Assembly: GCA_030536515.1 (NCBI GenBank) | Contig: JAUNPV010000001.1 | Location: forward strand, 1 to 64,000 | DNA length: 64,000 nt | From: Eubacteriales bacterium | GTDB taxonomy: Bacteria > Bacillota > Clostridia > Oscillospirales > Oscillospiraceae | Direction of reading: 5' to 3' | In this document: one piece after another, positions 39,104-48,321 of the stretch | How positions within the stretch are numbered: position 1 is the first letter of the stretch | How the letters are laid out: each line of letters begins with the position of its first letter | Program-made: the position numbers and the translations under genes | Notes under the pieces: generated by a model | Database searches by the model: none | The model's input: only the letters and a program-made list of their open reading frames with translations | What the model was told of the DNA's origin: nothing

Positions 39104-40300
39104 ATGGCAAGTTTGACCCTGAAGAACATCAAGAAGATCTACCCCTTCAACGGCGACGACGCAAAGAAGAAAAAGAAGAAGAAGGGCGACGAGCCCGAAA
39201 AGAAGAAGAACAATCTTCAGATTACCGACAAGGGTGTCGTGGCTGTGCAGGAGTTCAGCCTGGACATCGCCGACAAGGAATTCATCGTTCTGGTCGGTCC
39301 TTCCGGCTGCGGTAAGTCCACCACCCTGCGTATGATTGCCGGCCTGGAGGAAATCTCCGAGGGCGAGCTGTACATCGGCGACCGTCTGGTCAACGACGTG
39401 GCTCCTAAGGACCGTGATATCGCCATGGTCTTCCAGAACTACGCTCTGTACCCCCACATGACCGTCTACGAGAACATGGCCTTCGCTCTGAAGCTGCGCC
39501 ACACCCCCAAGGACGAGATTGACAAGAAGGTCAAGGAAGCCGCTGAGATTCTGGACATCACCCAGTACCTGGGCCGTAAGCCCAAGGCTCTGTCCGGTGG
39601 TCAGCGTCAGCGTGTCGCCATCGGCCGTGCTATCGTCCGTGCTCCTCAGGTTATGCTGATGGACGAGCCCCTGTCCAACCTGGACGCCAAGCTGCGTAAC
39701 CAGATGCGTGCTGAGATCATCAAGCTCCGTGAGCGGATCAACACCACCTTCATCTACGTTACCCACGACCAGACCGAGGCTATGACCCTGGGCGACCGGA
39801 TCGTCATTATGAAGGACGGCTTCATCCAGCAGATCGGCACCCCTCAGGAAGTGTTCAACCACCCCTACAACCTGTTCGTTGCTACCTTCATCGGCACTCC
39901 CCAGATGAATATGTTCGACAACGCCAAGCTGGTTAAGGTGGACGGTAAGTACGCCGTTCAGCTGGACCGCCTGACCGTTACCCTGTCCGACGAGAAGCAG
40001 GCGAAGCTGGCTGCCAACAACGTCGCTGAGCAGGATGTGGTCCTGGGCGTCCGTCCCGAGCACATCGAGCTGGCTGCCGAGGGCATCGAGGGCAAGGTGG
40101 ACGTGTCCGAAATGATGGGCTCCTCTGTCCATCTGCACGTCACCGCTATGGGCCGCGATGTTGTCATGGTCGTTTCCACCATGAATATGTCCGCCTCCGA
40201 GGTGTCCGCTCTGAACAACGGCTCCAAGCTGGCCTTCAACTTCCCCGGCCATGTGTGCCACGTCTTCTCCAAGGAGACCGGCATCAACCTGGAAGCCTGA
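39104..40300 (+). CDS. MalK/UgpC-family sugar ABC transporter ATPase with Lys-rich insert
   Basis: A 398-residue ABC ATPase. Walker A GPSGCGKST, signature LSGGQRQRV, Walker B MLMDEPLSNLD and switch His in YVTHDQTEA are intact, with a C-terminal TOBE/MalK regulatory domain. Such ATPases energise several carbohydrate importers. An insertion of about 25 residues rich in lysine (DDAKKKKKKKGDEPEKKK) sits at residues 18-37, between the A-loop IYPF and the conserved VVAVQEFSLDI. ATG 39104 gives the canonical MASLTLKNI start although the SD lies 118 nt upstream. Codon bias is strong. No permease genes are adjacent. Confidence 0.93.
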   Translation: MASLTLKNIKKIYPFNGDDAKKKKKKKGDEPEKKKNNLQITDKGVVAVQEFSLDIADKEFIVLVGPSGCGKSTTLRMIAGLEEISEGELYIGDRLVNDVAPKDRDIAMVFQNYALYPHMTVYENMAFALKLRHTPKDEIDKKVKEAAEILDITQYLGRKPKALSGGQRQRVAIGRAIVRAPQVMLMDEPLSNLDAKLRNQMRAEIIKLRERINTTFIYVTHDQTEAMTLGDRIVIMKDGFIQQIGTPQEVFNHPYNLFVATFIGTPQMNMFDNAKLVKVDGKYAVQLDRLTVTLSDEKQAKLAANNVAEQDVVLGVRPEHIELAAEGIEGKVDVSEMMGSSVHLHVTAMGRDVVMVVSTMNMSASEVSALNNGSKLAFNFPGHVCHVFSKETGINLEA

Positions 40301-40327
40301 TTTCAGGAATAAGCTCCATACAAATTG

Positions 40328-40361
40328 CATCCCCCCACACGAAAGTGTGGGGGGATGTTTT
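40328..40361 (+). terminator. Terminator of the ABC ATPase gene
   Basis: A 13-bp stem CATCCCCCCACAC / GTGTGGGGGGATG with GAAA loop, followed by TTTT. Confidence 0.9.
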
Positions 40362-40386
40362 CATGCTGTGCTTATCAGCAAAGACT

Positions 40387-40485
40387 GTAGGGCGGCCTGC
40401 CCTCAGGCCGCCGCCCCTGTTTTCCAAGGGAAAACAGGGGAAAACGGATTGCCGCACCAGGAAAGCAGGCCGGCTTGCCATGACA
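40387..40485. repeat. Single family A REP and degenerate family C half
   Basis: GTAG plus the GGCGGCCTG/CAGGCCGCC hairpin (40387-40412), a CCCCTGTTTTCC / GGAAAACAGGGG hairpin, then CGGATTGCCGCACCAG...TTGCCATGACA, a decayed family C right half (40444-40485). Confidence 0.7.
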
Positions 40486-40492
40486 AGCGGAG

Positions 40493-41665
40493 CTAACCCG
40501 ATGATTTTACCAGCTTCCGCCTGACTAAAACGGTGGCGGCCAGCATGGCGGCGTAGAAGGCGGCCAGGTACCAGGGGAACACCCCCATGCCCAGATGCTG
40601 GCCCAGCAGGCCGCACAGGGGCGGGGCCAGCATAATGCCCAGATAGGAGGCGGCCATCTGAACCCCGATAACCGACTGGGAGTTGGCCCGGCCGAAGTTC
40701 TCCGGGGTCAGGTAGTTGAAATTGGGAAACAGAGGGCCGTTGCCCAGGCCCACGGCGAACATTCCCAGGGCGCACAGGCCGGTGGGGCCGGGAACCAGCA
40801 GGGCCAGAACCCCGCAGCCCAGAATGGCCTGGCCGATTTTGATGATGGTCCAGCTGTGGAGCCGGGCGGCCAGCAGGCCGGACAGGAACCGGCCCAGGGC
40901 CATGCCCACATAGTACACCGTGACAATCCGGGCGGCCTGGGCGGGCAGCAGGCCCCGGCTCTCCACCAGAAAGGTGCTGCCCCAGCCGCCGCAGGTGTAT
41001 TCCATGGCGCAGGAGGTGATGAACAGGCAGCACATGAGCTTCACCCCGGGCATGGCCAGCACCCGGGGCAGGGGCAGGGTCCCGTCCTGGGTCTCGGCAG
41101 CGGCGGCCTCGCCGCCGTGGACCTTTTTCCACAGGGGCTGGCTGAAAATCAGAACGGCGGCAATGGCGCTCTGGAGCAGGAAGGCAATCCGGTAGCCGCC
41201 CCGCCAGCCGGCCGGGCCGCCCATGACCCGGGAGAGAATGTAGGGACTGACGGAGACCCCGATGCCGTAAAAGCAGTGCAGAAAGCTCATGTGGGAGGCG
41301 GTGTAGTGCAGGGCTACGTAGTTGTTCAGGGCCACGTCGATGGCCCCGGCGCCGATGCCCAGGGGCACGGCCAGCAGGCACAGAAAGCCCAGGCTGGGGG
41401 AGAGGGAAAAGCCCAGCAGGGCCCCGGCGGTGAGCAGGGTGCTGAGGGCCGCCACCCGGCCGGTGCCAAGCCTGGCAATGAGCCCGGCGCTGGTGACGCT
41501 GGACAGCACCGTCCCGGCGGAGATGATGACGGTGACAAAGCTGCCGTAGGACAGGGGCAGGGAGAACTCCCCGTAGATGCTGGGCCACGCGGCCCCGAAC
41601 AGGGAGTCCGGAATGCCCAGGCCGATGAAGGCAAGATAGATGATGAACAACAGAAGCGCCGCCAT
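40493..41665 (-). CDS. Major facilitator superfamily transporter
   Basis: A 390-residue protein with about 12 hydrophobic helices and the small-residue-rich pattern of MFS sugar/organic permeases (FucP/YbjJ-like: GLGIPDSLFGAAWPSIYGEF near the N-terminus). ATG 41665 has AAAGGAG upstream; the longer frame is rejected. Substrate is unknown. It is convergent with the ABC ATPase gene. Confidence 0.85.
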   Translation of the reverse strand: MAALLLFIIYLAFIGLGIPDSLFGAAWPSIYGEFSLPLSYGSFVTVIISAGTVLSSVTSAGLIARLGTGRVAALSTLLTAGALLGFSLSPSLGFLCLLAVPLGIGAGAIDVALNNYVALHYTASHMSFLHCFYGIGVSVSPYILSRVMGGPAGWRGGYRIAFLLQSAIAAVLIFSQPLWKKVHGGEAAAAETQDGTLPLPRVLAMPGVKLMCCLFITSCAMEYTCGGWGSTFLVESRGLLPAQAARIVTVYYVGMALGRFLSGLLAARLHSWTIIKIGQAILGCGVLALLVPGPTGLCALGMFAVGLGNGPLFPNFNYLTPENFGRANSQSVIGVQMAASYLGIMLAPPLCGLLGQHLGMGVFPWYLAAFYAAMLAATVLVRRKLVKSSG

Positions 41666-41919
41666 TTTGTTTTCTCCTTTACGTGGTTGTGCCCGGGGGG
41701 GACAGAGCCATGATAGCACAAAGGAGTGATTTTTTCAATATGTTCTCCAAGGCCGGAAAAGAGGCGAAAACGATTACGTTATCTGCCTTTGCCGGTTTCA
41801 TATTGACTCTGATTGGCGAAAAGGGGAATTCCGGTTTGGTATATCGCACGAAAAATACGGGGAGAATCTGAACAATCTTCCCAAAATGTGAAAAACAGGA
41901 TTTTTCTCCGCTTCTTTTC

Positions 41920-41948
41920 TTGACAAAAGTGAAAAAAAGTATTACTAT
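41920..41948 (+). promoter_or_regulatory. Promoter of glgP
   Basis: TTGACA (41920-41925) and TACTAT (41943-41948) are 17 bp apart in an AT-rich stretch. Confidence 0.7.
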
Positions 41949-42043
41949 CAGATAGCGTGCTAAAAATTAGCCGGATATTCTTTTCACGGATTCCCCCGGA
42001 ATTCGACCATATATGACTTTCTGATTTGATAGGAGCGATTGCC

Positions 42044-44377
42044 ATGCAGTATAATTGCCAAAACATCCTCAGATGGACCGAGGCCCAGCTGAAGTACAAC
42101 TACGACGTCACCCTGAAGGACGCCACCCCCCAGGAGCTCCACGAGGCCCTGGGCCAGGCCGTCATGATGGCTGTGTCCGACAACTGGAGCGCCTCCAAGA
42201 AGGCCCGGCTCCATGAGCGGAAGGCCTTCTACTTCTCCGCCGAGTACCTCATCGGCCGGCTGGTCTACTCCAACCTGTTCAACCTGGGCATTCTGGACGA
42301 GATGAAGCGGCTGTTCTCCCAGCGGGGCGTGGACCTGGCCATCCTGGAGGACATCGAGGACGATGCCCTGGGCAACGGCGGTCTGGGCCGTCTGTCCGCC
42401 TGCTTCCTGGACTCCGCCGCCAGCACCAACATCCCCCTGTCCGGCTACGGCCTGCGCTACCGCTTCGGCCTGTTCAAGCAGAGCTTTGACACCAACGGCA
42501 GCCAGGTGGAGTCCGCCGACGACTGGACCAAGTACGGCGACCCCTGGTCCTACCGCCGGTACAACCACACCGTGAAGGTGGATTTCCCCGACCACACCGT
42601 GCTGGCTGTCCCCTACGACGTGCCCATCATCGGCTACGGCACCAACAACATCAACACCCTGCGGCTGTGGCAGTGCGAGGCCGAGGATGAGCTGGACTTC
42701 ACCGCCTTCAACAACCAGGATTACCTGCGGGCCCTGGAGAAGAAGAACAAGGCCGAGGACATCACCCGGGTTCTGTACCCCAACGACTCCACCTACGAGG
42801 GCAAGCGGCTGCGCATCAAGCAGCAGTACGTGCTGTCCTCCGCCTCCCTGCAGGATATGCTGCGGACCTTCAAGCTGACCCACGGCAACGACTTGACCAA
42901 GTTCTGCGAGTTCTACGCCGTCCAGCTCAACGACACCCACCCCGCCATGTCCATCCCCGAGCTGATCCGCCTGCTGATGAACGACGGAGTCAGCTTTGAC
43001 GATGCCTTTATGGTGGCCGCCAAGACCTTCTCCTACACCAATCACACCGTCATGACCGAGGCCCTGGAAAAATGGCCTCTGGACCTGCTGCGGTCCGTGG
43101 TCCCCGCTGTGGCGGACATCATCTGCCGCATCGACCACAAGCTCCGCCAGGAGCATCCCGGCCTGTGGATTATTGACCATGACGTGGTCCATATGGCGAA
43201 CCTTTCTATCTACGTGGGCCGGTATGTCAACGGCGTGGCGGAGATTCACTCCCAGATTCTGAAGGACGACTGCTTCAAGGAGTGGTACAAGGTCTTCCCC
43301 GAGCGGTTCCAGAACAAGACCAACGGCATCACCCCCCGGCGCTGGCTGGGCCTGTGCAACCCGGAGCTGACGGAGCTGCTGAAGGAGAAGGTGGGCAAGG
43401 ACTTCCTGCTGGACCTGGATGCCTTGCAGACCATCAAGCCCCAGATTGACGACGACCTCATCGACCGGTTCAACGCTGTCAAGCACATCAAGAAGGAGCA
43501 GCTGGCCAAGATTGTGGCCTGGAAGGAGGGCGTTCAGCTGAACCCCGACTTCATGTTCGACGTTCAGGTCAAGCGGCTGCATGAGTACAAGCGCCAGCTG
43601 ATGAATGCCCTGTCTGTGGTGGACATCTACTTCCGGCTGAAAAACGGCGAGCTGCCCGGCTTCCAGCCTACGGTCTACCTGTTCGGCGCCAAGTCCGCCC
43701 CCGGCTACGCCCGGGCCAAGGCCATCATCCGCTACATCAACCGTATCGCCCGGATGATTAACAACGACCCCACCGTCAACGACAAGCTGAAGGTGGTGTT
43801 CGTCCAGAACTACAACTGCTCCTACGCCGAGCATATCATCCCCGCTGCCGATATTTCCGAGCAGATTTCTCCCGCAGGCACCGAGGCCTCCGGCACCGGC
43901 AACATGAAGCTGATGCTCAACGGCGCAGTGACCCTGGGCACCCTGGACGGCGCCAATGTGGAAATCGCCAAGGAGGCGGGCATCGAAAATGAGTACATTT
44001 TCGGCGCCACCGTGGAGAAAATCAACGAAATCAAGGCCTCCTACAACCCCCGGGCCATTTACGACAGCAACCGCTACCTCCACCGGGCCATCGACACCCT
44101 GGTGGACGGCACCGTGCCCACCGATTCCGAGCAGCGGGACCTGTACTACTCCCTGCTGAACACCAACGACTGGAACCGGGGCGACAACTACTACGTGCTG
44201 CTGGACTACCAGTCCTATGTGGATGCCAAGATTCAGGCCAACCGGGACTACGCCGACCGCCGTGCCTTCGGCCGCAAGTGCCTGGAGAACATCGCCTCCG
44301 CCGGCAAGTTCTCCTCCGACCGCACCATCCGCCAGTACGCCGACGAAATCTGGCACATCAAGCCCACCCAGTACTGA
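42044..44377 (+). CDS. Glycogen/starch phosphorylase GlgP
   Basis: A 777-residue GT35 phosphorylase releasing glucose-1-phosphate from alpha-1,4 glucans. Motifs are GLGRLSACFLDS, the NGITPRRWL active-site segment, DVQVKRLHEYKRQ, and the PLP site EASGTGNMKLMLNGA with the Schiff-base lysine. Length is typical of the short bacterial group. AGGAGCG precedes ATG 42044. Codon bias indicates good expression. Single-gene unit with promoter and terminator. Confidence 0.96.
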   Translation: MQYNCQNILRWTEAQLKYNYDVTLKDATPQELHEALGQAVMMAVSDNWSASKKARLHERKAFYFSAEYLIGRLVYSNLFNLGILDEMKRLFSQRGVDLAILEDIEDDALGNGGLGRLSACFLDSAASTNIPLSGYGLRYRFGLFKQSFDTNGSQVESADDWTKYGDPWSYRRYNHTVKVDFPDHTVLAVPYDVPIIGYGTNNINTLRLWQCEAEDELDFTAFNNQDYLRALEKKNKAEDITRVLYPNDSTYEGKRLRIKQQYVLSSASLQDMLRTFKLTHGNDLTKFCEFYAVQLNDTHPAMSIPELIRLLMNDGVSFDDAFMVAAKTFSYTNHTVMTEALEKWPLDLLRSVVPAVADIICRIDHKLRQEHPGLWIIDHDVVHMANLSIYVGRYVNGVAEIHSQILKDDCFKEWYKVFPERFQNKTNGITPRRWLGLCNPELTELLKEKVGKDFLLDLDALQTIKPQIDDDLIDRFNAVKHIKKEQLAKIVAWKEGVQLNPDFMFDVQVKRLHEYKRQLMNALSVVDIYFRLKNGELPGFQPTVYLFGAKSAPGYARAKAIIRYINRIARMINNDPTVNDKLKVVFVQNYNCSYAEHIIPAADISEQISPAGTEASGTGNMKLMLNGAVTLGTLDGANVEIAKEAGIENEYIFGATVEKINEIKASYNPRAIYDSNRYLHRAIDTLVDGTVPTDSEQRDLYYSLLNTNDWNRGDNYYVLLDYQSYVDAKIQANRDYADRRAFGRKCLENIASAGKFSSDRTIRQYADEIWHIKPTQY

Positions 44378-44386
44378 TTCAAAGGA

Positions 44387-44412
44387 AAGCCCAGCCACCC
44401 GGCTGGGCTTTT
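44387..44412 (+). terminator. Terminator of glgP
   Basis: AAGCCCAGCC pairs with GGCTGGGCTT, followed by TT and a T-rich stretch. Confidence 0.8.
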
Positions 44413-44437
44413 CTGCTTTTCTGGGCACCATAAAAAA

Positions 44438-44660
44438 CCTTCCCCCGGGGGCAGTGCTCCCGCAGGGAATCAAAATTTTATGATTGCCGGGGGCAATCAC
44501 ACCATAACCCATTAGGTGGCCCGGCGGAAGCCGGGTCGGATGAGGAACGGCGATACGTAGCGATTAGCAGGCACTTACGGCTACAACATCCGGCATCCCT
44601 GCCCGCATTCCTCTTCCGCCCCAGTCTGCGGACTGGGGCACCTTCCCCCCGGGGGAAGGT
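44438..44660. repeat. Family D repeat with nested mini-element
   Basis: Left CCTTCCCCCGGGGG is split by mini-element G; then GATGAGGAACGGCG arm, variable core, GCCCGCATTCCTCTTCC arm, CCCCAGTCTGCGGACTGGGG hairpin and right palindrome ending at 44660. Confidence 0.75.
44452..44513. repeat. Nested mini-element G, copy 3
   Basis: CAGTGCTCCCGCAGGGAATC, ATTGCCGGGGGCAAT palindrome and ACCATAACCCATTA. It interrupts the left palindrome of the family D element. Confidence 0.65.
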
Positions 44661-44704
44661 TTTTAGGGGTGCGGCGGAAGGTGGGGGGATGACATTCTTT
44701 TTCC

Positions 44705-44759
44705 TGTACATTTAACAAAAACTGGGGTATAATGGGCCCTGTCAAAGAGATTTGACAGG
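44705..44759 (+). promoter_or_regulatory. Promoter and operator of the XRE-membrane regulator
   Basis: TGTACA (44705-44710), 17 bp, TATAAT (44728-44733). A perfect 9-bp inverted repeat CCTGTCAAA-GAGA-TTTGACAGG (44738-44759) covers the expected transcription start, a likely autoregulatory operator. Confidence 0.65.
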
Positions 44760-44840
44760 CTGCTATTGGCCCGTGACAAAGGCTTTTGATTGCAGAAACT
44801 GTCTTCCCATACTAAACTGTCCACAAAGGAGGTGCGCCGG

Positions 44841-45416
44841 ATGGAACTTGGAGCGCAGATCAGAAAGCTGAGAAATGAACAGGGGCTGTCCCAGGATGCG
44901 CTGGCGGAGCGGGTGTTTGTATCCCGGCAGTCGGTGTCCAACTGGGAGACAGGCCGGACCTACCCGGACCTGAAAAGCCTGCTGCTTCTGGGCGAGACCT
45001 TTGGCGTATCTCTGGATTTTTTAGTCAAAGGAGATATTGAACGTATGAAACAGGAAATCAACGGGCAGGAGCTGGCAGGCTTCAAAAAGGACAGCGTTAT
45101 TTTTACCGTGCTGCTGGTGGCGACGATTCTCAGCCCGGTGCCGCTGCTGAACTACCTGGACTGGCTGGGGGCAGCCATCTGGGCAGTGATTACAGCGGCG
45201 GCGCTGTATTACTCCTTCCGGGTGGAAAAGTACAAGAAAAAGTACGATATCCGCACCTACAAGGAAATTCTGGCCTTCACTGAGGGAAAGACCCTGGGAG
45301 AAATCGAAAAGGCCAGAGAGGACGGCAAGCGGCCCTATCAGGCGGTGCTTTATCCCCTGGTGGCCGGTTTGACCGGCTTTGCGGTGACAGTTCTGATGTT
45401 CTGGCTGTTCAAATAG
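44841..45416 (+). CDS. XRE-family regulator with C-terminal membrane segments
   Basis: A 191-residue protein. The N-terminal HTH (about residues 5-60, IRKLRNEQGLSQDALAERVFVSRQSVSNWETG) is followed by a linker and three hydrophobic helices (about 88-103, 110-125 and 173-190). This is the membrane-anchored XRE type common in Clostridia. AAAGGAGGTG precedes ATG 44841. A perfect palindrome at the promoter suggests self-regulation. Confidence 0.87.
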   Translation: MELGAQIRKLRNEQGLSQDALAERVFVSRQSVSNWETGRTYPDLKSLLLLGETFGVSLDFLVKGDIERMKQEINGQELAGFKKDSVIFTVLLVATILSPVPLLNYLDWLGAAIWAVITAAALYYSFRVEKYKKKYDIRTYKEILAFTEGKTLGEIEKAREDGKRPYQAVLYPLVAGLTGFAVTVLMFWLFK

Positions 45417-45424
45417 GAGAATGG

Positions 45425-45456
45425 AAAAAGCCCAACCGGCAGCGGTTGGGCTTTTT
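45425..45456 (+). terminator. Terminator of the XRE-membrane regulator
   Basis: AAAAAGCCCAACCG pairs with CGGTTGGGCTTTTT around GCAG. Confidence 0.9.
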
Positions 45457-45514
45457 CCTTTGCGCAGGGGAGGGGCTGCACCATTTTGACCGCTCAAACT
45501 GGGTCAGCCCGCCC

Positions 45515-45750
45515 GGACAGCCGCAAGGGCTGTCCCTACGCATCTTATAAATCCTACCGGTGGTCTGTAGGGGAGGGTCACTATGAATTATGGAGCGATT
45601 GCCACTGGCAATCGTTCTATTTTAATCTGCTGCGCAGAGCACCGCCCTCCCGTCGGCCCCCGGCGAGGGGGCCGCTTCCTGGTATTGCGGCTTGCGCCGC
45701 CTGATTTGCCGGGGGGCAAATCAGCGGGAGGGTCGGTGACCCTCCCCTAC
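45515..45750. repeat. REP cluster before the eut operon
   Basis: An inverted family S REP (GGACAGCC/GGCTGTCC, CTAC at 45536-45539) is followed by a family E BIME: GTAG 45567-45570 with GGGAGGGT, split by mini-element G, then GCCCTCCC, and the inverted REP GGGAGGGTC...GACCCTCCC with CTAC at 45747-45750. No gene is visible in 45457-45822. Confidence 0.78.
45579..45643. repeat. Nested mini-element G, copy 4
   Basis: Same orientation and same kind of site as copy 1: it lies between the REP arms GGGAGGGT and GCCCTCCC. It has ATTGCCACTGGCAAT, TTCTATTTTAATCTGC and GCAGAGCACC. Confidence 0.7.
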
Positions 45751-45822
45751 TGATTTGGGGGAAGATTTTTCGAATAACTCTCCTTTTCTGGGAAATAATA
45801 GGGTCGTAAAGGCGGTGGGATT

Positions 45823-46905
45823 ATGGAGGAATTCTCCTGTAAGACGAAGATTATTTCCGGGCCGGGGGCGGTGGCGGCGCTGGGGAAGCTGGGGGCCAGG
45901 CGGGCCTTTGTGGTGACGGACACCTTTTTTATGAAAAACGGTACGGCCAGGCGGGTGGCAGAGCTCACCGGCTGCGGCGAGGTGGAATTTTTCGACCGGG
46001 TGGTGCCGGACCCGTCGGTGGAGCTGGCGGCGGAGGGGACGGCGAAGCTCCGGGCCTTTGACGCGGACCTGCTGGTAGCCCTGGGGGGCGGCAGCGCCAT
46101 GGACTGCGCCAAGGCCATGGGGTACTTTGCCAAGGGCAGCTACACGGTGGCGGCCATCCCCACCACCTCCGGCTCCGGGTCCGAGGTGACGGATTTTGCC
46201 ATTTTGACCCACAACAAGGTCAAGCACCCTTTGGTTGACAGGCGGCTGCGGCCGGATGTGGCGATTCTGGACAGCGATTTGCTCATGGAGCTGCCCAGGG
46301 GCCTCATTGCCGATACCGGCTTTGACGTGCTGACCCACGCATTGGAGGCCTATGTTGCCAAGGGGGCCGGGACGGTGACGGACCTGTACGCCCGGGAGGC
46401 CTTCTCCGGGGCCTATGCGGCGCTCCCTGCCTCCTACGCCGGGAACAAAAGTGTCCGGCTGAAGGTCCACCTGGCGGCCACCATGGCGGGCATGGCCTTT
46501 TCCCAGGCGGGGCTGGGGCTGTGCCACGCCATGGCCCACAGCTTAGGCGGCCTGTTTCACGTGCCCCACGGGCGGCTGAACGCTATATTGCTCCCTTCCG
46601 TGGTGGCCTGCAACGCCCATGTGGCGGGGGCAAAGTATGCGGGGCTGGCCCGGGCCGCCGGGATGGGGGGCAGCGCCGATACCATTGCGGTGCGGAACCT
46701 CCGAAATTCCCTGGTGCGGCTCCGGCGGGAGCTGAATCTGCCGGAGACCCTGCTGCAGGCGGGGGTGGACCCCCGGGCGGTGTGGCGCAGTGCCGAGGCC
46801 ATTGTGGAGGCCACCCTGGCGGACCCCTGCTGCGGCTCCAACCCCATGGAGGCGGAGCCCTTTGTGGTGAGGCGGATTCTGGAGGAGGTGACGGGCCGTG
46901 TCTAA
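45823..46905 (+). CDS. Iron-containing alcohol dehydrogenase EutG
   Basis: A 360-residue group III alcohol dehydrogenase, expected to reduce acetaldehyde to ethanol in the eut compartment. GGGSAMDCAKAM (about residues 88-99) binds NAD, TTSGSGSEVT is conserved, and iron ligands lie in DTGFDVLTHALEAY, GLCHAMAHSLGG and HVPHGR. It opens the eut operon. The next gene overlaps by 8 nt. The ribosome site (GGCGGTGGG) is modest. Confidence 0.9.
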   Translation: MEEFSCKTKIISGPGAVAALGKLGARRAFVVTDTFFMKNGTARRVAELTGCGEVEFFDRVVPDPSVELAAEGTAKLRAFDADLLVALGGGSAMDCAKAMGYFAKGSYTVAAIPTTSGSGSEVTDFAILTHNKVKHPLVDRRLRPDVAILDSDLLMELPRGLIADTGFDVLTHALEAYVAKGAGTVTDLYAREAFSGAYAALPASYAGNKSVRLKVHLAATMAGMAFSQAGLGLCHAMAHSLGGLFHVPHGRLNAILLPSVVACNAHVAGAKYAGLARAAGMGGSADTIAVRNLRNSLVRLRRELNLPETLLQAGVDPRAVWRSAEAIVEATLADPCCGSNPMEAEPFVVRRILEEVTGRV

Positions 46906-48205
46906 GGTCCTGCGCAGTGTGGGCCTGGACGTGGGCACCACCTCCACCCAGATGGTTGTGTCGGAGCTGGAAATTGAAAACCGGGCCTCCCAGTTCGCCG
47001 TGCCGGAGCTGGAAATCCGGGACCGGCGGGTGGTGTGGCGCAGTCCGGTGTACTTTACGCCCCTGCTGGACGAGCATCACATGGATGGCGAGGGCCTGCG
47101 GCGTCTGGTGGAGGAGGCTTACGCCCAGGCGGGCATCACCCGGGCGGATGTGGACACCGGGGCGGTGATTGTCACCGGGGAGACCAGCCGGAAGGAAAAC
47201 GCCCGGACCGTCCTCAATGCCCTGTCAGAGCTGGCGGGGGATTTTGTGGTGGCGGCGGCTGGTCCGGCGCTGGAAAGCGTGCTGGCCGCCAAGGGGGCCG
47301 GGGCGGACCGAATCTCCGGGACCCAGCCGGTGCTGCACATGGATATTGGCGGCGGCACCGCCAACCTGGCCCTGTTCCGGGAGGGAAAGCTCCTGCAGAC
47401 CGGGTGCCTGAACGTAGGCGGACGGCTGGTAAAGGTTGGGGAAGCTGGGGAAATTCTCTATATTTCCCCGGTAATCCAGGGTATTTTCTCCCAAAAGGAA
47501 GGAGAGAGAATATCCCTTCCGGCGGCGGAGGCTCTGGCGGAGCAGCTGGTCCGGGCTCTGGAAATGGCGGCGGGCCTCCGGGACCGGGGGCCGCTGCTGG
47601 ACAGGCTGTGGACCAGGGAGTGCGAGACTCCCTGGGAGATTCCCGGGGACAGGCCGGTGCTGTCCTTCTCCGGCGGCGTGGCGGACTGCATCGACCGGAA
47701 GCACCCGGACTTTGCCTTTGGGGATATCGGTCCGATTCTGGGCCGGAAGATTCGGGGCAGCGCCCTGTGCCGGGGCGCGTATGTGCTGGGCCGGGAGACC
47801 ATCCGGGCCACGGTCATCGGAGCCGGGTGCCACGCCGCCCAGCTGTCGGGCAGCACGGTGTTTTATCAGAATATTTCCTTTCCCCTGAAAAACCTGCCGG
47901 TGGCGGGGCTCGGGGAGGAGGGAATTCTGGCCATGCCGGGGGTATGTTCTCCCAGCTATCGGGACATCATAGCCATGGCGGAGGAAATCGTGGAGAAATC
48001 CGGGCCGGGGCCGGTGGTGGTGTGCGTGGAGCAGGACATGGCCAAGGCCCTGGGCCAGGCCCTCAGCGCACGGCTCCCCCGGGAAAAGCCCATTTTATGC
48101 CTGGACCGGGTCCGGGTAGGCCCCGGGGACTATCTGGACGTAGGCGAGCCGGTGGGCGAGGCAATGCCCGTCGTGGTGAAAACCCTGGTGATGGGGCAGC
48201 CGTAG
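46898..48205 (+). CDS. Ethanolamine ammonia-lyase reactivase EutA
   Basis: A 435-residue ASKHA-fold protein. The N-terminal GLDVGTTSTQMVVSEL and LHMDIGGGTANLALF are the two phosphate-binding loops; SFSGGVADCI is the adenosine motif. EutA exchanges damaged cobalamin in EutBC. GTG 46898 overlaps the end of eutG by 8 nt, so the two are translationally coupled. The stop TAG (48203-48205) lies within a GTAG REP foot. Confidence 0.93.
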   Translation: MSKVLRSVGLDVGTTSTQMVVSELEIENRASQFAVPELEIRDRRVVWRSPVYFTPLLDEHHMDGEGLRRLVEEAYAQAGITRADVDTGAVIVTGETSRKENARTVLNALSELAGDFVVAAAGPALESVLAAKGAGADRISGTQPVLHMDIGGGTANLALFREGKLLQTGCLNVGGRLVKVGEAGEILYISPVIQGIFSQKEGERISLPAAEALAEQLVRALEMAAGLRDRGPLLDRLWTRECETPWEIPGDRPVLSFSGGVADCIDRKHPDFAFGDIGPILGRKIRGSALCRGAYVLGRETIRATVIGAGCHAAQLSGSTVFYQNISFPLKNLPVAGLGEEGILAMPGVCSPSYRDIIAMAEEIVEKSGPGPVVVCVEQDMAKALGQALSARLPREKPILCLDRVRVGPGDYLDVGEPVGEAMPVVVKTLVMGQP

Positions 48206-48290
48206 GGAACGGATTTATCCGTTCCGCTTTCTCAGGCATCAAGAGTCAAAATGTTCCATTTTGACCGGAACGGATAAATCCGTTCCCTAC
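48202..48290. repeat. BIME, family B, between eutA and eutC
   Basis: GTAG plus GGAACGGAT/ATCCGTTCC (48202-48225) and the inverted copy with CTAC (48267-48290). Confidence 0.85.
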
Positions 48291-48321
48291 TGGAATGCGG
48301 TAAAAACAATGAGGTGAAACG

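Noticed and set aside
45457..45822. A eutVW-type antitermination leader before the eut operon
   Set aside because: The region is fully explained by REPs and a nested mini-element; I could not find the paired small hairpins expected for EutV binding.
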